Notes: a model not told the origin generated them from the sequence alone. Positions 25,659-34,094 are shown, counted from the stretch's first letter. The stretch: DNA of 64,000 nucleotides from Anaerosporobacter sp031551385 (GCF_031551385.1 NZ_JAVBNS010000034.1:5046-69045), one strand, 5' to 3'. A program made the numbers and translations.

Positions 25659-27200
25659 CTATTCAAACTCTATCGTAGCCGGTGGTTTCCCAGTACAATC
25701 ATACAGTACTCGATTAACCCCTTTCACTTCATTTACAATTCTGCTTGATACCTTTCCAATCACTTCCCAAGGCAACTCAGCAAATTCTGCTGTCATGAAA
25801 TCAGAAGTAGTTACAGCACGTAGTGCAACTGCATAATCGTATGTTCTTTCGTCTCCCATACAACCAACAGAACGCATGTTAGTTAATGCTGCGAAGTATT
25901 GACCGATTTCTTTGTCGATTCCAGCTTTTGCAATTTCTTCACGGTAGATGAAGTCAGCATCTTGAACGATACGAACTTTTTCTGCTGTTACTTCGCCAAT
26001 GATACGGATTGCAAGACCTGGACCTGGGAATGGTTGTCTGAATACAAGGTATTCAGGAATACCAAGTTCAAGACCAGTTTTACGAACTTCATCCTTGAAT
26101 AAAAGGCGAAGAGGTTCGATGATTTCTTTGAAATCTACATAGTCAGGAAGTCCTCCAACATTGTGGTGAGACTTGATTACTGCCGATTTACCAAGACCAC
26201 TTTCGATAACGTCTGGATAAATAGTTCCTTGAACTAAGAAATCAACTGTACCGATTTTCTTTGCTTCTTCTTCAAATACACGAATGAATTCTTCACCAAT
26301 AATTTTACGTTTTTCTTCTGGTTCAGATACACCAGCTAACTTGCCATAAAAACGATCTTTTGCATCAACACGAATGAAGTTTAAGTCGAATTGTCCGTTT
26401 GGACCAAATACAGCTTCTACCTCATCGCCTTCGTTCTTACGTAATAAACCATGGTCTACGAAGATACAAGTTAATTGCTTTCCTACTGCCTTTGAAAGCA
26501 TTACTGCTGCAACAGAAGAGTCTACACCACCTGAAAGCGCACATAATACTTTACCGTCACCAACTTTTTCACGAATCGCTTTGATAGATTCTTCTGCGAA
26601 AGAACTCATAACCCAATCGCCAGAACAATGACATACATCATATACAAAATCATGGAACATTTGTGTTCCCTCTACTGTATGAACAACTTCTGGGTGGAAT
26701 TGAACTGCATAAAGGTTCTTTTCTGCGCATTCTAATCCTGCTGCAGGACAAGAATCTGTCGTTGCAGTTACACGGAAACCTTCTGGTAATTTAGAAATAT
26801 AATCTGTATGGCTCATCCAACAAACTGTTTCCTTTGAAACATTTGCAAATAATTTTGAAGAAGAATCCACTGTTACTAATGTTTTACCATACTCTCTAAC
26901 TGGAGCAGAACTTACTTCACCACCAAGTAAATATGTCATTAATTGAGCACCATAGCAAATTCCAAGTACGGGAATACCTAACTCAAACAATTCCTTACCA
27001 CAACGTGGAGATTCCTCAAGATATACACTAGCTGGACCTCCTGTTAAGATTATACCCTTAGGATTGATTTCTTTAATACGTTCAATACTTGTATTATAAG
27101 GTAATACTTCACAATATACATTACACTCTCTGACACGTCTTGCAATTAATTGATTGTATTGCCCACCAAAATCAAGTACAATAACCATTTCCTTATTCAC
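25659..27200 (-). CDS. guaA: GMP synthase (glutamine-hydrolysing)
   Basis: The protein has 513 residues from GTG 27200, which has AGGAGG seven bases upstream. An ATG 84 bp further out would add an unlikely extension. The N-terminal class I glutamine amidotransferase carries GICYGAQ (nucleophile Cys) and the His/Glu pair in VQFHPEV. The ATP pyrophosphatase loop is ALSGGVDSSV and the C-terminal dimerisation domain ends KPPATIEFE. It converts XMP to GMP. It stands alone, and the 3' end is the presumed integration target of the island. Confidence 0.95.
   Translation of the reverse strand: MNKEMVIVLDFGGQYNQLIARRVRECNVYCEVLPYNTSIERIKEINPKGIILTGGPASVYLEESPRCGKELFELGIPVLGICYGAQLMTYLLGGEVSSAPVREYGKTLVTVDSSSKLFANVSKETVCWMSHTDYISKLPEGFRVTATTDSCPAAGLECAEKNLYAVQFHPEVVHTVEGTQMFHDFVYDVCHCSGDWVMSSFAEESIKAIREKVGDGKVLCALSGGVDSSVAAVMLSKAVGKQLTCIFVDHGLLRKNEGDEVEAVFGPNGQFDLNFIRVDAKDRFYGKLAGVSEPEEKRKIIGEEFIRVFEEEAKKIGTVDFLVQGTIYPDVIESGLGKSAVIKSHHNVGGLPDYVDFKEIIEPLRLLFKDEVRKTGLELGIPEYLVFRQPFPGPGLAIRIIGEVTAEKVRIVQDADFIYREEIAKAGIDKEIGQYFAALTNMRSVGCMGDERTYDYAVALRAVTTSDFMTAEFAELPWEVIGKVSSRIVNEVKGVNRVLYDCTGKPPATIEFE
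25660..25670 (+). other. Candidate right attachment core (attR) in the guaA 3' end
   Basis: TATTCAAACTC spans the final codons of guaA (GAG TTT GAA TAG on the minus strand). It differs by one base from the candidate attL at 1790-1800. The 3' end of guaA is a well-known insertion hotspot for integrative elements. Confidence 0.5.
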
Positions 27201-27495
27201 GTGAATTCCTCCTATTTCTTTCATCTGATTCGTGTTAATTACAGTAACTATTATGGTAATCTGACTCATAGCATAATGCCACAATCTTTATTATTACCGA
27301 AACTCCTAATCGTCACACAATACTTATATCATACAACAATATCGTTGTTTTAACTAGAGTCAAATGCATTTTTTCATAATATGTCACATCTAATCTAATT
27401 TTATCATAAATGATTGTACTTTTGTTACAACCACTTATCATTAGGGGGTAATAAATACTTATGTTACTTATTCTGTTTACTTATAAAGCTGAAAT
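27201..27495. other. Gene-free stretch upstream of guaA
   Basis: No gene is visible in these ~295 bp. It should contain the guaA promoter on the minus strand. I looked for a purine riboswitch and saw no convincing one. The right part merges into the promoter of the small gene at 27565. Confidence 0.5.
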
Positions 27496-27499
27496 TTTG

Positions 27500-27529
27500 G
27501 TGACAAATGGAATGTAGAAGTGGTATACT
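27500..27529 (+). promoter_or_regulatory. Promoter of the 49-residue small-protein gene
   Basis: GTGACA (27500-27505), an 18-bp spacer and an extended -10 element TGGTATACT (TATACT at 27524-27529) fit a vegetative sigma-A promoter 36 bp upstream of the start codon. Confidence 0.6.
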
Positions 27530-27564
27530 CAGAGTAATAAAATTCAAACAAAGGGAGACTTACT

Positions 27565-27714
27565 ATGAACGAAATAAATCCAAAACAATTAGAAGAATTA
27601 GTAGCTACACTTATTGATAAATTAATTGCAGAAAATCGTATGGAAGATTTACAAAAAGCTGCAAAAGACCCCGCGGAACGTGACAAGCTATTGAAAGAAT
27701 TTAATTTAATCTAG
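27565..27714 (+). CDS. Small helical protein, 49 residues
   Basis: ATG 27565 has a good AAGGGAG site nine bases upstream, a promoter (27500-27529) and a terminator (27763-27806), so it is a complete small transcription unit. The peptide is amphipathic and charged (QLEELVATLIDKLIAENR, then DLQKAAKDPAERDKLLKEF), predicted as two helices with no membrane segment. I do not recognise the family. Confidence 0.6.
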   Translation: MNEINPKQLEELVATLIDKLIAENRMEDLQKAAKDPAERDKLLKEFNLI

Positions 27715-27762
27715 GGATATCATCTCTAGTTACAATTATATCAAACATCATAATCTATTACC

Positions 27763-27806
27763 AAAGCAAGATGCACCCTATCCTAACGTGTATCTTGCTT
27801 TTTTTA
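27763..27806 (+). terminator. Rho-independent terminator
   Basis: AAAGCAAGAT pairs with ATCTTGCTTT, followed by a T-run. It ends the small-protein transcript. Confidence 0.8.
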
Positions 27807-27835
27807 TATTTATCCCATATATTGTATCTTCCGTA

Positions 27836-27880
27836 TTGACAATACATTTTTTCTCCTTTATAATTAAACCGTCGGTTCAA
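27836..27880 (+). promoter_or_regulatory. Consensus promoter with TetR operator
   Basis: TTGACA (27836-27841), a 17-bp spacer and TATAAT (27859-27864) form a perfect sigma-A promoter. A palindrome AACCGTCGGTT (27867-27877, extended to 27864-27880) overlaps the expected transcription start, so the TetR-type protein encoded next probably represses its own operon there. Confidence 0.75.
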
Positions 27881-27905
27881 TTAATTCAAAGAGAGGAATT
27901 TAACT

Positions 27906-28550
27906 ATGGGACGAAGAAAAAAAGAGCCTAGGAATGTTCACCGTGAAAGTATTGCTTCTGCTGCACAGAATCTATTTATGACAAAAGGGATTGAAGCTAC
28001 CTCAATGAACGATATTGCGAAAGAGGCTGGCTACAGTAAAGCTACTATATATGTTTATTTTCAAAGCAAAGAAGAAATCGTTGGTTTGCTTGTTCTTGAA
28101 AGTATGAAGAAACTAAATGACTACATCTTCTCTGCACTATCCGAATACTCAAGTTCAAAGAAACGATATGAATTGATTTGTCAAGCATTGCTAAGATATC
28201 AAGAGGAATTTCCCTTTTACTTTGAACTAGCACTTGATGAAATTAATATTGATTTTGAACAGGTGGACTATCTACCAGAGGAAAAAGAAACATTTCGCAT
28301 TGGTGAAGAAATAAACCAAAAACTACATCAATTTTTACAGGAAGGTATTCTTGCAGGAGAAATAAGAGCTGATATTAAAGTTCTACCTACTATTATGGCA
28401 TTTTGGGGAATGCTCTCAGGTCTTATACAAGTAGGAACAAAAAAAGAAATGTATATCAAACAAGAATTACAGCTTTCCAAGCAAGACTTTCTAACATACG
28501 GTTTTGATACACTCTACAACTCTATTGCAAACAAGGAGGATCGCCAATGA
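27906..28550 (+). CDS. TetR/AcrR-family transcriptional regulator
   Basis: The protein has 214 residues. The N-terminal helix-turn-helix is canonical (AAQNLFMTKGIEATSMNDIA, then AGYSKATIYVYFQSKEE, about residues 16-60). The C-terminal ligand-binding domain is helical and variable. GAGAGG precedes the ATG. It begins an operon with an NADPH-dependent FMN reductase-like gene (4-bp overlap) and an FMN-binding membrane protein, so its ligand may be a redox-active or toxic compound. Confidence 0.88.
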   Translation: MGRRKKEPRNVHRESIASAAQNLFMTKGIEATSMNDIAKEAGYSKATIYVYFQSKEEIVGLLVLESMKKLNDYIFSALSEYSSSKKRYELICQALLRYQEEFPFYFELALDEINIDFEQVDYLPEEKETFRIGEEINQKLHQFLQEGILAGEIRADIKVLPTIMAFWGMLSGLIQVGTKKEMYIKQELQLSKQDFLTYGFDTLYNSIANKEDRQ

Positions 28551-29134
28551 GTTCAAAAAGAATACTCGCCATCTTAGGTAGCCCGCATCTAACAGGTGCA
28601 ACTGCTACTATGCTTGATTATACTTTAAAAGACGCTGTCAAAAATGGTTGGAAGGTAGATCGAATAAATCTTTACGAAAGGCAGATTGCACTTTGCAACG
28701 GTTGTCGCACTTGCATTCGCACAGGTCGTTGCGTTCAGAACGATGATATTTCAGAAATCGCTATGCTATTGAAGCATTGCGATGTTGTCATACTTGCAGC
28801 TCCAACCTACTGGGCAAATGTTCCTGCAGCCGTCAAAAATATGTTTGATCGTTTGTTGGGAGTCGCACTGAAAGAAACGGATACATTTCCAAAGGCACGC
28901 TTATCAAAGAAGCAAACATATATCCTTCTAACAGCCTGTAATACTCCTTTCCCTTTTTCAACACTATTCAGACAAAGCAGCGGAGCAATCCATTCTATGA
29001 ATGAATTCTTCAAAACTGCTGGTATGAAATCAAGTGGTAAATTCACTTGGACAAATACAAAGAAAAGAACAGAGCTACCTGAACATTTAAAAAGAAAGCT
29101 AAAGAAATGTTTGATAAGAACATTACAAGAATAG
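28547..29134 (+). CDS. NAD(P)H-dependent flavin oxidoreductase (flavodoxin-like)
   Basis: The protein has 195 residues. It has a flavodoxin fold with a phosphate-binding loop LGSPHLTGATATML near the N-terminus and AAPTYWANVPAAVKNMFDRL (about 84-103), the signature of the NADPH-dependent FMN reductase family. A CNGCRTCIRTGRC segment (about 49-61) is typical of iron-sulfur flavoprotein-like members. Start ATGA overlaps the TetR stop. It probably reduces quinones or other electrophiles with FMN. Confidence 0.8.
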   Translation: MSSKRILAILGSPHLTGATATMLDYTLKDAVKNGWKVDRINLYERQIALCNGCRTCIRTGRCVQNDDISEIAMLLKHCDVVILAAPTYWANVPAAVKNMFDRLLGVALKETDTFPKARLSKKQTYILLTACNTPFPFSTLFRQSSGAIHSMNEFFKTAGMKSSGKFTWTNTKKRTELPEHLKRKLKKCLIRTLQE

Positions 29135-29151
29135 ATAGGGAGGTTTCATAT

Positions 29152-29838
29152 ATGGGAATTATTTTAGGCTTCTTATGCCTTTTTTGCTTCTGTTTACTAA
29201 TAACGAAAGCATTAACACGTAAACTTCATTTAAAAAAGTTAGATAAGTTTTTAATGAAAGCACATAAACCAGTTTGTGCTACATTTATCATAATATGTAT
29301 TTTGCACATTATATTTGTACTTCCTGTATTAAAGACACGTCATATGTACGTTTTTCTTACAGGTATAGCAACGGTTGTTGTAATGATTCTGCTTATTGTT
29401 CTATGCCATATCATAAAGCAAGACAGATCCCTTAAGATTCGCTGGCACCGCATCTTATCTGCCGTAATGTTACTTTGCATAATTGGTCATATCGTTATCT
29501 ATTATGTTGATTTTATGAATTATCAAACCAAAATCAAAGACATACAAATCAGTGAAATCAACACATCAAACATAAAAGATGGCAACTATATTGGCGAATA
29601 TGATGCAGGATATATCTACGCCAAAGTCGAGGTATCTATTAAAGACGGTCAGATAGACAATATTAATCTTCTAGAACATCATAATGAACGCGGTACTCCC
29701 GCAGAAAAAATCATTGATGAGATAATCATAAAGCAACAAATAAACGTAGATACTGTATCTGGTGCTACAAACTCAAGTATGGTTATTGAAAAAGCTGTAG
29801 AAAATGCTCTTGAAAATGCAAGTACTACTATTCAATAA
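29152..29838 (+). CDS. Membrane protein with C-terminal FMN-binding domain
   Basis: The protein has 228 residues from ATG 29152, with AGGGAGG upstream. An in-frame ATG at 29107 would overlap the previous gene. The N-terminal ~130 residues hold four predicted membrane segments. The extracytoplasmic C-terminus has the FMN_bind motif VSGATNSSMVIEKAVENAL, where the threonine in SGAT is the site of covalent FMN attachment in NqrC/RnfG-type proteins. It probably serves as a membrane electron carrier with the flavoprotein encoded upstream. Confidence 0.78.
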   Translation: MGIILGFLCLFCFCLLITKALTRKLHLKKLDKFLMKAHKPVCATFIIICILHIIFVLPVLKTRHMYVFLTGIATVVVMILLIVLCHIIKQDRSLKIRWHRILSAVMLLCIIGHIVIYYVDFMNYQTKIKDIQISEINTSNIKDGNYIGEYDAGYIYAKVEVSIKDGQIDNINLLEHHNERGTPAEKIIDEIIIKQQINVDTVSGATNSSMVIEKAVENALENASTTIQ

Positions 29839-29911
29839 AAGCTAGAGAACCTTATTTCTCGCTCTCAAAAAAAGAATATTTGAAGTAAATTAAATCACTC
29901 CATAATCTACC

Positions 29912-29959
29912 ACAAAAAGCAAGGTGCACTCTCACTCAAAGTGCACCTTGCTTTTTGTC
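29912..29959. terminator. Bidirectional Rho-independent terminator
   Basis: A perfect ~19-bp stem, ACAAAAAGCAAGGTGCACT and its complement, has a short loop and A/T tracts on both sides. It ends the TetR operon on the plus strand and the cotJC 3' half on the minus strand. Confidence 0.85.
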
Positions 29960-29974
29960 TTAACTCCTCCTCCC

Positions 29975-30321
29975 CTACTCCTTCTCTATCTTCTCCTGTA
30001 CCAACTGAATTGCTTCCCCAAACCTCTGATAATGCACAATCTCCCTTGCACGCAAGAATCGAATCGGGTCACTTACTGCTGTATCATGTACATTGGTCAA
30101 AATTGTATCATAAAGCAATTTTGCTTTTTGCTCTGCTACCATATTTTCATGTAGAAACATAAGGACTTTCTCTTTCATGTTATAGCTTGAAAATTCAAAT
30201 TCAGGTGTACAGCAATCTATCTTCGATAGTATATTGCTTGATTCCTCTGCGGGTAGTCCTCTTGTTAATTGATACAGTATCGCACTAATGACTTCCATGT
30301 GGGCTAGTTCTTCTGTACCTA
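29975..30321 (-). pseudogene. cotJC: 3' half of cotJC (spore coat, Mn-catalase family), separated by a 13.8-kb element
   Basis: The frame encodes the last ~111 residues of CotJC: ELAHMEVISAILYQLTRG, AEQKAKLLYDTIL and RAREIVHYQRFGEA, with Mn-catalase ligand residues. It has no start or ribosome binding site of its own; the frame continues to 30412 only as unrelated residues. The 5' half lies at 44126-44318 on the same strand. Both ends share 12 bp in the same phase (GGT ACA GAA), so joining them gives a continuous CotJC of about 175 residues, the normal size. It is silent unless the interval 30310-44137 is removed. It may be a regulated split gene and not a dead one. Confidence 0.85.
30310..30321 (+). 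other. Recombination core, left end of the cotJC-interrupting element
   Basis: CTTCTGTACCTA is identical to 44126-44137 in the same orientation. It lies inside cotJC and marks the point where the coding homology stops. The duplication is what site-specific insertion by the adjacent large serine recombinase would leave. Confidence 0.8.
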
Positions 30322-30414
30322 GAGAGGGCTCAGTAATGCTCCTGGACCCCTCTTTTTCCTCGAAGTGTACAAGCTCGTCATGTCCTACAGAAGCATCGGA
30401 AATAGAAAACAAGA

Positions 30415-30443
30415 TTGACCAAAACTATTAGATGTGTTACTAT
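30415..30443 (+). promoter_or_regulatory. Promoter of the PadR-like gene
   Basis: TTGACC (30415-30420), a 17-bp spacer and TACTAT (30438-30443) lie 27 bp upstream of the start codon. The promoter is inside the element, about 100 bp from its left end. Confidence 0.6.
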
Positions 30444-30469
30444 TAGTAATGCAAAGGAGGTCGTTATCT

Positions 30470-31108
30470 ATGGAAATAATTATTCTTGGTCTTTTAATAC
30501 TGCAGAAAAGCACTATCTACGAAATGAGAAAGCGTATTGAAACGCATTTTACATCCATAAGCAGTAATAGCATGGGAAGTATACAGGCTACAATTAAAAA
30601 ACTTCTTGCAGGCAACATGATCGGATGCAACGAATATGTGGAAAATAGCGTAAATAAAAAAGTGTATGAGATAACTGACAAGGGAAAAGCATATTTTATT
30701 GACAGTGTTTCAAAACCTATGCTCTATAAAGAAAAGAATATGGAACTTGGAAAGTTGCTTTTTATGGGATTTGTGCAAAAGAACAAAAGAATAGATTTGA
30801 TTGAATCGTACATTAAAGAATTAGAAAACTCAAAAGAAAAGTTGAAACAAGTTCACCTGTCAACCCCCGATAATGAAACAGCAATTTCTAACTATATAAA
30901 ACAATTAGAAGTTACAAACACCTCAGAAAATTTTCAAGAAATGTTTGACACTAACTCATTAACTGAAAGCGTTGGGGATATAGCAATGTTTCAATATGCC
31001 GCTTTAGAGCTATCTATTGCCAAAGTAGATTTTGAAATAAAATGGTTTGAAGATTTCAAAAAAAGATTGGCTTTAACTACTAAGTCCAAAAGTAAAGGAG
31101 AAAAATGA
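30470..31108 (+). CDS. PadR-family transcriptional regulator
   Basis: The protein has 212 residues from ATG 30470, with AAAGGAGG upstream. The N-terminal winged helix is PadR-like: MEIIILGLLILQKSTIYEM, then SSNSMGSIQATIKKLLAGNMI and YEITDKGKAYF. The C-terminal part is a long helical dimerisation region. It is the first gene inside the element next to the left core, and leads a two-gene operon with a small membrane protein, an arrangement common for PadR regulators of membrane proteins. A role in controlling the element is possible but not shown. Confidence 0.8.
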   Translation: MEIIILGLLILQKSTIYEMRKRIETHFTSISSNSMGSIQATIKKLLAGNMIGCNEYVENSVNKKVYEITDKGKAYFIDSVSKPMLYKEKNMELGKLLFMGFVQKNKRIDLIESYIKELENSKEKLKQVHLSTPDNETAISNYIKQLEVTNTSENFQEMFDTNSLTESVGDIAMFQYAALELSIAKVDFEIKWFEDFKKRLALTTKSKSKGEK

Positions 31109-31109
31109 A

Positions 31110-31505
31110 ATGTTATATGTAGAAATAGCGTCTATAGTTGGGGCAATACTTTTAGGAATTATAATTGTATTGGCAATCCTCCTCGCTCTTGGATTACCAT
31201 TGGGTGAATTGTCTATGGGTGGGAAATATAAAATAATACCGCCCAAAATGAGAATTATCGTATGGATTATGGTTGCTATACAAATAATGGCACTCTTAAT
31301 AATTTTACAAACAAGCGGTATTGTGCCACTATTATTTTCAGTAAAAGTAACGAAAATAATATGTTTTGTATTTGCTGGTTATCTTTCTCTCAATTCAATA
31401 ATGAATCTTTTTTCGTATAGTAGAAAAGAAAAGCTAATTATAACACCACTGTCTATTGTTGCAGCCATTTGTTTTTGGATAACAGCATTTTCCACTAAAA
31501 TATAG
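31110..31505 (+). CDS. Small integral membrane protein
   Basis: The protein has 131 residues, starting 1 bp after the PadR stop with GGAG upstream. Four hydrophobic segments (about 5-28, 45-65, 72-93 and 105-125) and no catalytic motif are seen. It probably answers to the PadR regulator. The sequence is not assigned to a named family. Confidence 0.6.
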   Translation: MLYVEIASIVGAILLGIIIVLAILLALGLPLGELSMGGKYKIIPPKMRIIVWIMVAIQIMALLIILQTSGIVPLLFSVKVTKIICFVFAGYLSLNSIMNLFSYSRKEKLIITPLSIVAAICFWITAFSTKI

Positions 31506-31578
31506 GTTAAAAAGAACTCCCCCTCTTGTTATATCGTACAAGTCTACATGAATACATTGTAACGAGGGGGGTGACAAC

Positions 31579-31800
31579 TTGAAATATCGTGAATTTATTT
31601 TTGTTGGAGAGCATATTCCACAACTTACAGAAAAAGAAGATGAAGCATTCTTACTACATTATCAAAACTCAATTCTTGTCTCTTTGAAAAAGAGAAAGCT
31701 ATTGAGTGATTCACAATATGAACGTTGTGTAGAGGAACTCAAAAAACAATATGTAACCATTCAGAATCAAACACGCCCTAGGAAAGGAGACTTTTCTTGA
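31579..31800 (+). CDS. Small protein with SHOCT-like C-terminal helix, upstream of serine recombinase
   Basis: The protein has 73 residues from TTG 31579, with GAGGGGGGTGA upstream. Its second half (SLKKRKLLSDSQYERCVEEL) has the 'leucine helix, then short loop, then s.eqYe.c..eL' pattern of SHOCT-type oligomerisation motifs. Its stop overlaps the recombinase start, so the two are translationally coupled. Two more small genes with the same motif follow the recombinase. It could be a recombinase partner or directionality factor. Confidence 0.6.
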   Translation: MKYREFIFVGEHIPQLTEKEDEAFLLHYQNSILVSLKKRKLLSDSQYERCVEELKKQYVTIQNQTRPRKGDFS

Positions 31801-33395
31801 ACAGATATGAACGCTTAAATCAAGAACGGCAGTTGATTAATTGTAAAAAACGCGTGGCTGTGTATTGTCGTGTATCAACAGATAATGAAGACCAAACTAA
31901 TTCTTTTGAAAATCAACAACGTTATTTCAAACAATATATAGAACGTAATCCTGATTGGGAGCTGTTTGAGGTCTATGCCGACGAAGGTATTTCCGGTACA
32001 AATACAAAGAAACGTAAACAATTCAATCGTATGATAGCATGTGCTAAAAACGGTGATTTTGATTTGATTATTACAAAAGAAATTTCCCGTTTTGCGAGAA
32101 ATACCCTTGATAGTATATATTATACCCGCGACCTGAAAAAGCATGGTGTCGGTGTTGTTTTTATGAATGACAACATCAATACATTGGACGAAGATGCAGA
32201 GCTTCGTCTTGCCATTATGTCCTCTATCGCACAGGAAGAAAGCCGTAAGACTTCCGAACGGGTAAAATGGGGACAAAAACGTCAAATGGAGCAAGGTGTT
32301 GTATTCGGCAGAAGTATGCTCGGCTATGATGTGGTTGACGGCAAAATGTATATTAATGACAATGGAGCAAAAATTGTTCGCCTTATCTTCCACAAGTTTG
32401 TAAACGAAGGCAAAGGCACACATGTTATTGCCCGTGAACTTCGTGAGGAAGGCATTTCGCCAATGCGTGTCAAGGAATGGCATAATACCGTTATTCTTCG
32501 TGTTATCCGAAATGAAAAATACTGTGGTGACTTAGTGCAGAAAAAAACCTATACACCAGATTTCCTCTCGCATGAAAAGAAGTATAATAAGGGGCAGGAA
32601 GAATTTGTTATCCTTAAAGACCACCACGAGCCAATTATATCCCGTGAATTGTTTGATAAAGCGAACCGCATCTTAGATGCTAAATCGCTCTCTCAAGAAA
32701 GCAAATCAAAATATAGCAACCGCTATCCCTTCTCCGGCAAACTCAAATGCGGAAGATGTGGTTCTAGCTATGTAGCAAGATATAGAACCCGAAAGGATGG
32801 TAGCCAGTACAAAGCGTGGCGTTGCTTTCAGGGGGCAAAAAATGGCAGTCCTCATATTGATAAGATAGGAAATCAAGTTGGTTGCTCAGGAGAAAGTATT
32901 CGTAATGAGGATATAATTCATATCATGTGCCTTGTTTGCAAGGACCTGAACTTAAACCACAAAAAGATAATGGACAATTTAATCAGAACAATAGAATCTA
33001 TCATTTCAATGGATATGAAGGGGACAGATTCAAACGCTCTAATTGAGAAAATAGATACAACAAAGAAAAAGCGTACTCACTTGATAGAACTCTACACAAG
33101 CGAAGATATTGACAAAGAGGAATTTACTGCGTTAAGAGCAAAGTACGATATCGAAATCAATGGCTTACAAGCAATACTAGAAAATACAGAATCGCAGCAA
33201 GCCATGATACAGAAACAGCACGAGTTGATAAAAGACATTAAATCAGCCGTTGAAGAACTTGTCAAAGGCATCGAGTATGAAGATGAATTCTATACCCAGA
33301 TACTTGATAAGATGGTAATCAATGATAAAGATCATATAGATGTATATTTAAATCTACTTCCATATAAATTGAGCTACACGCTTGTAAGAAGCTAA
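31797..33395 (+). CDS. Large serine recombinase (integrase/excisase of the cotJC element)
   Basis: The protein has 532 residues. The N-terminal resolvase domain has the nucleophile serine in VAVYCRVSTDNEDQ (about residue 27) and an arginine-rich active site (ITKEISRFARN). The recombinase domain (about 175-290) contains NEKYCGDLVQKKTY. A zinc ribbon follows (KCGRCGSS, then a later cysteine pair), then a coiled coil (about 420-500). This is the SpoIVCA/phiC31-type architecture. Its start overlaps the SHOCT-like gene by four bases (TTGA context). It lies 1.5 kb from the left core and is the obvious enzyme for recombination between the two 12-bp cores. Confidence 0.92.
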   Translation: MNRYERLNQERQLINCKKRVAVYCRVSTDNEDQTNSFENQQRYFKQYIERNPDWELFEVYADEGISGTNTKKRKQFNRMIACAKNGDFDLIITKEISRFARNTLDSIYYTRDLKKHGVGVVFMNDNINTLDEDAELRLAIMSSIAQEESRKTSERVKWGQKRQMEQGVVFGRSMLGYDVVDGKMYINDNGAKIVRLIFHKFVNEGKGTHVIARELREEGISPMRVKEWHNTVILRVIRNEKYCGDLVQKKTYTPDFLSHEKKYNKGQEEFVILKDHHEPIISRELFDKANRILDAKSLSQESKSKYSNRYPFSGKLKCGRCGSSYVARYRTRKDGSQYKAWRCFQGAKNGSPHIDKIGNQVGCSGESIRNEDIIHIMCLVCKDLNLNHKKIMDNLIRTIESIISMDMKGTDSNALIEKIDTTKKKRTHLIELYTSEDIDKEEFTALRAKYDIEINGLQAILENTESQQAMIQKQHELIKDIKSAVEELVKGIEYEDEFYTQILDKMVINDKDHIDVYLNLLPYKLSYTLVRS

Positions 33396-33405
33396 AGATA
33401 ATCCC

Positions 33406-33576
33406 TTACTTCTTCAACTCCTCCAAACACCATTCATACTCTTCCTTTGTAATCAAATCATTTTTTAAAAGTGCTAACAGTAAGGCACTTTCGTACACTT
33501 CAACAAAATCAGCATTCTGTTTCTTGGTACTTTTCTTTCCACCTTCTGCGTTCATTATTTCCTCTTTCTTTTCCAT
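33406..33576 (-). CDS. Small protein with SHOCT-like motif
   Basis: The protein has 56 residues from ATG 33576, with AAAGGAG upstream. Earlier in-frame TTG starts are less well placed. A lysine-rich N-terminus is followed by the motif ALLLALLKNDLITKEEYEWC, nearly the textbook SHOCT pattern. It is on the opposite strand to the recombinase, with its 3' end 10 bp from the recombinase stop. Possibly a directionality factor; function unknown. Confidence 0.55.
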   Translation of the reverse strand: MEKKEEIMNAEGGKKSTKKQNADFVEVYESALLLALLKNDLITKEEYEWCLEELKK

Positions 33577-33657
33577 TGCCTTACTCACTCCTTTTCCACA
33601 CAAAACAAATTACACTTCAATATATGTCTTCTCCTTTGTCCTGTATTCAGGAGTAAC

Positions 33658-33713
33658 AAAAAGATAATCCCGACGTTACACATTCATCGCATATCGTTAG
33701 GATTATCTTTTTT
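33658..33713. terminator. Hairpin terminator between small SHOCT-like genes
   Basis: AAAAAGATAATCC pairs with GGATTATCTTTTT around a ~29-base loop, with A/T tracts at both sides, so it can end transcription in either direction. The stem repeats a piece (AAAGATAATCCC) found at the recombinase 3' end (33394-33405). Confidence 0.6.
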
Positions 33714-33906
33714 ATTTTTCCCGCAATTTTTCTAAACACTTTTCATACTGCACTTTCGTAATCTTATTCTGCTCAACCATTGAAAAAAGATTAGCCATTT
33801 GATAACTTGATATAAAATGATGTTTATGTAAAAGGTCCTCTCTTGTAATATCAGGATATTTCTTCACCAATGTGTCATGTCTAATCACATTCATACTTCT
33901 ATGCAT
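33712..33906 (-). CDS. Small protein with SHOCT-like C-terminus
   Basis: The protein has 64 residues; the start ATG has GGGGCG upstream. An N-terminal helix-rich half (KKYPDITREDLLHKHHFISS) is followed by LFSMVEQNKITKVQYEKCLE, the third SHOCT-like copy around the recombinase. No other gene lies up to 34187. Function unknown. Confidence 0.55.
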   Translation of the reverse strand: MHRSMNVIRHDTLVKKYPDITREDLLHKHHFISSYQMANLFSMVEQNKITKVQYEKCLEKLREK

Positions 33907-34094
33907 ATATCACGCCCCTTAATATATATTTACTTATATAGTAATTATTCTGGATTATGTCCTTCCAGATAACTATTCAGGACTTCGTCCTTCAAGTTAC
34001 GGTTATTATACCTATACTTATATAATATGAGCGTACTACAATAAGGTATGTTAAAACTTTATTTTTAATTGCATTTTTTTCAATACATAGACTA

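Noticed and set aside
27201..27284. N-terminal extension of GuaA to 27284
   Set aside because: The GTG at 27200 has a perfect AGGAGG site and gives the usual family length of 513 residues.
27201..27420. Purine riboswitch upstream of guaA
   Set aside because: I looked for the conserved loops and the surrounding stems and could not place them.
29975..30412. Independent 145-residue gene for the cotJC 3' part
   Set aside because: The first 34 residues do not resemble CotJC, come from element DNA, and have no ribosome binding site; only the part from the core onward is genuine coding sequence.
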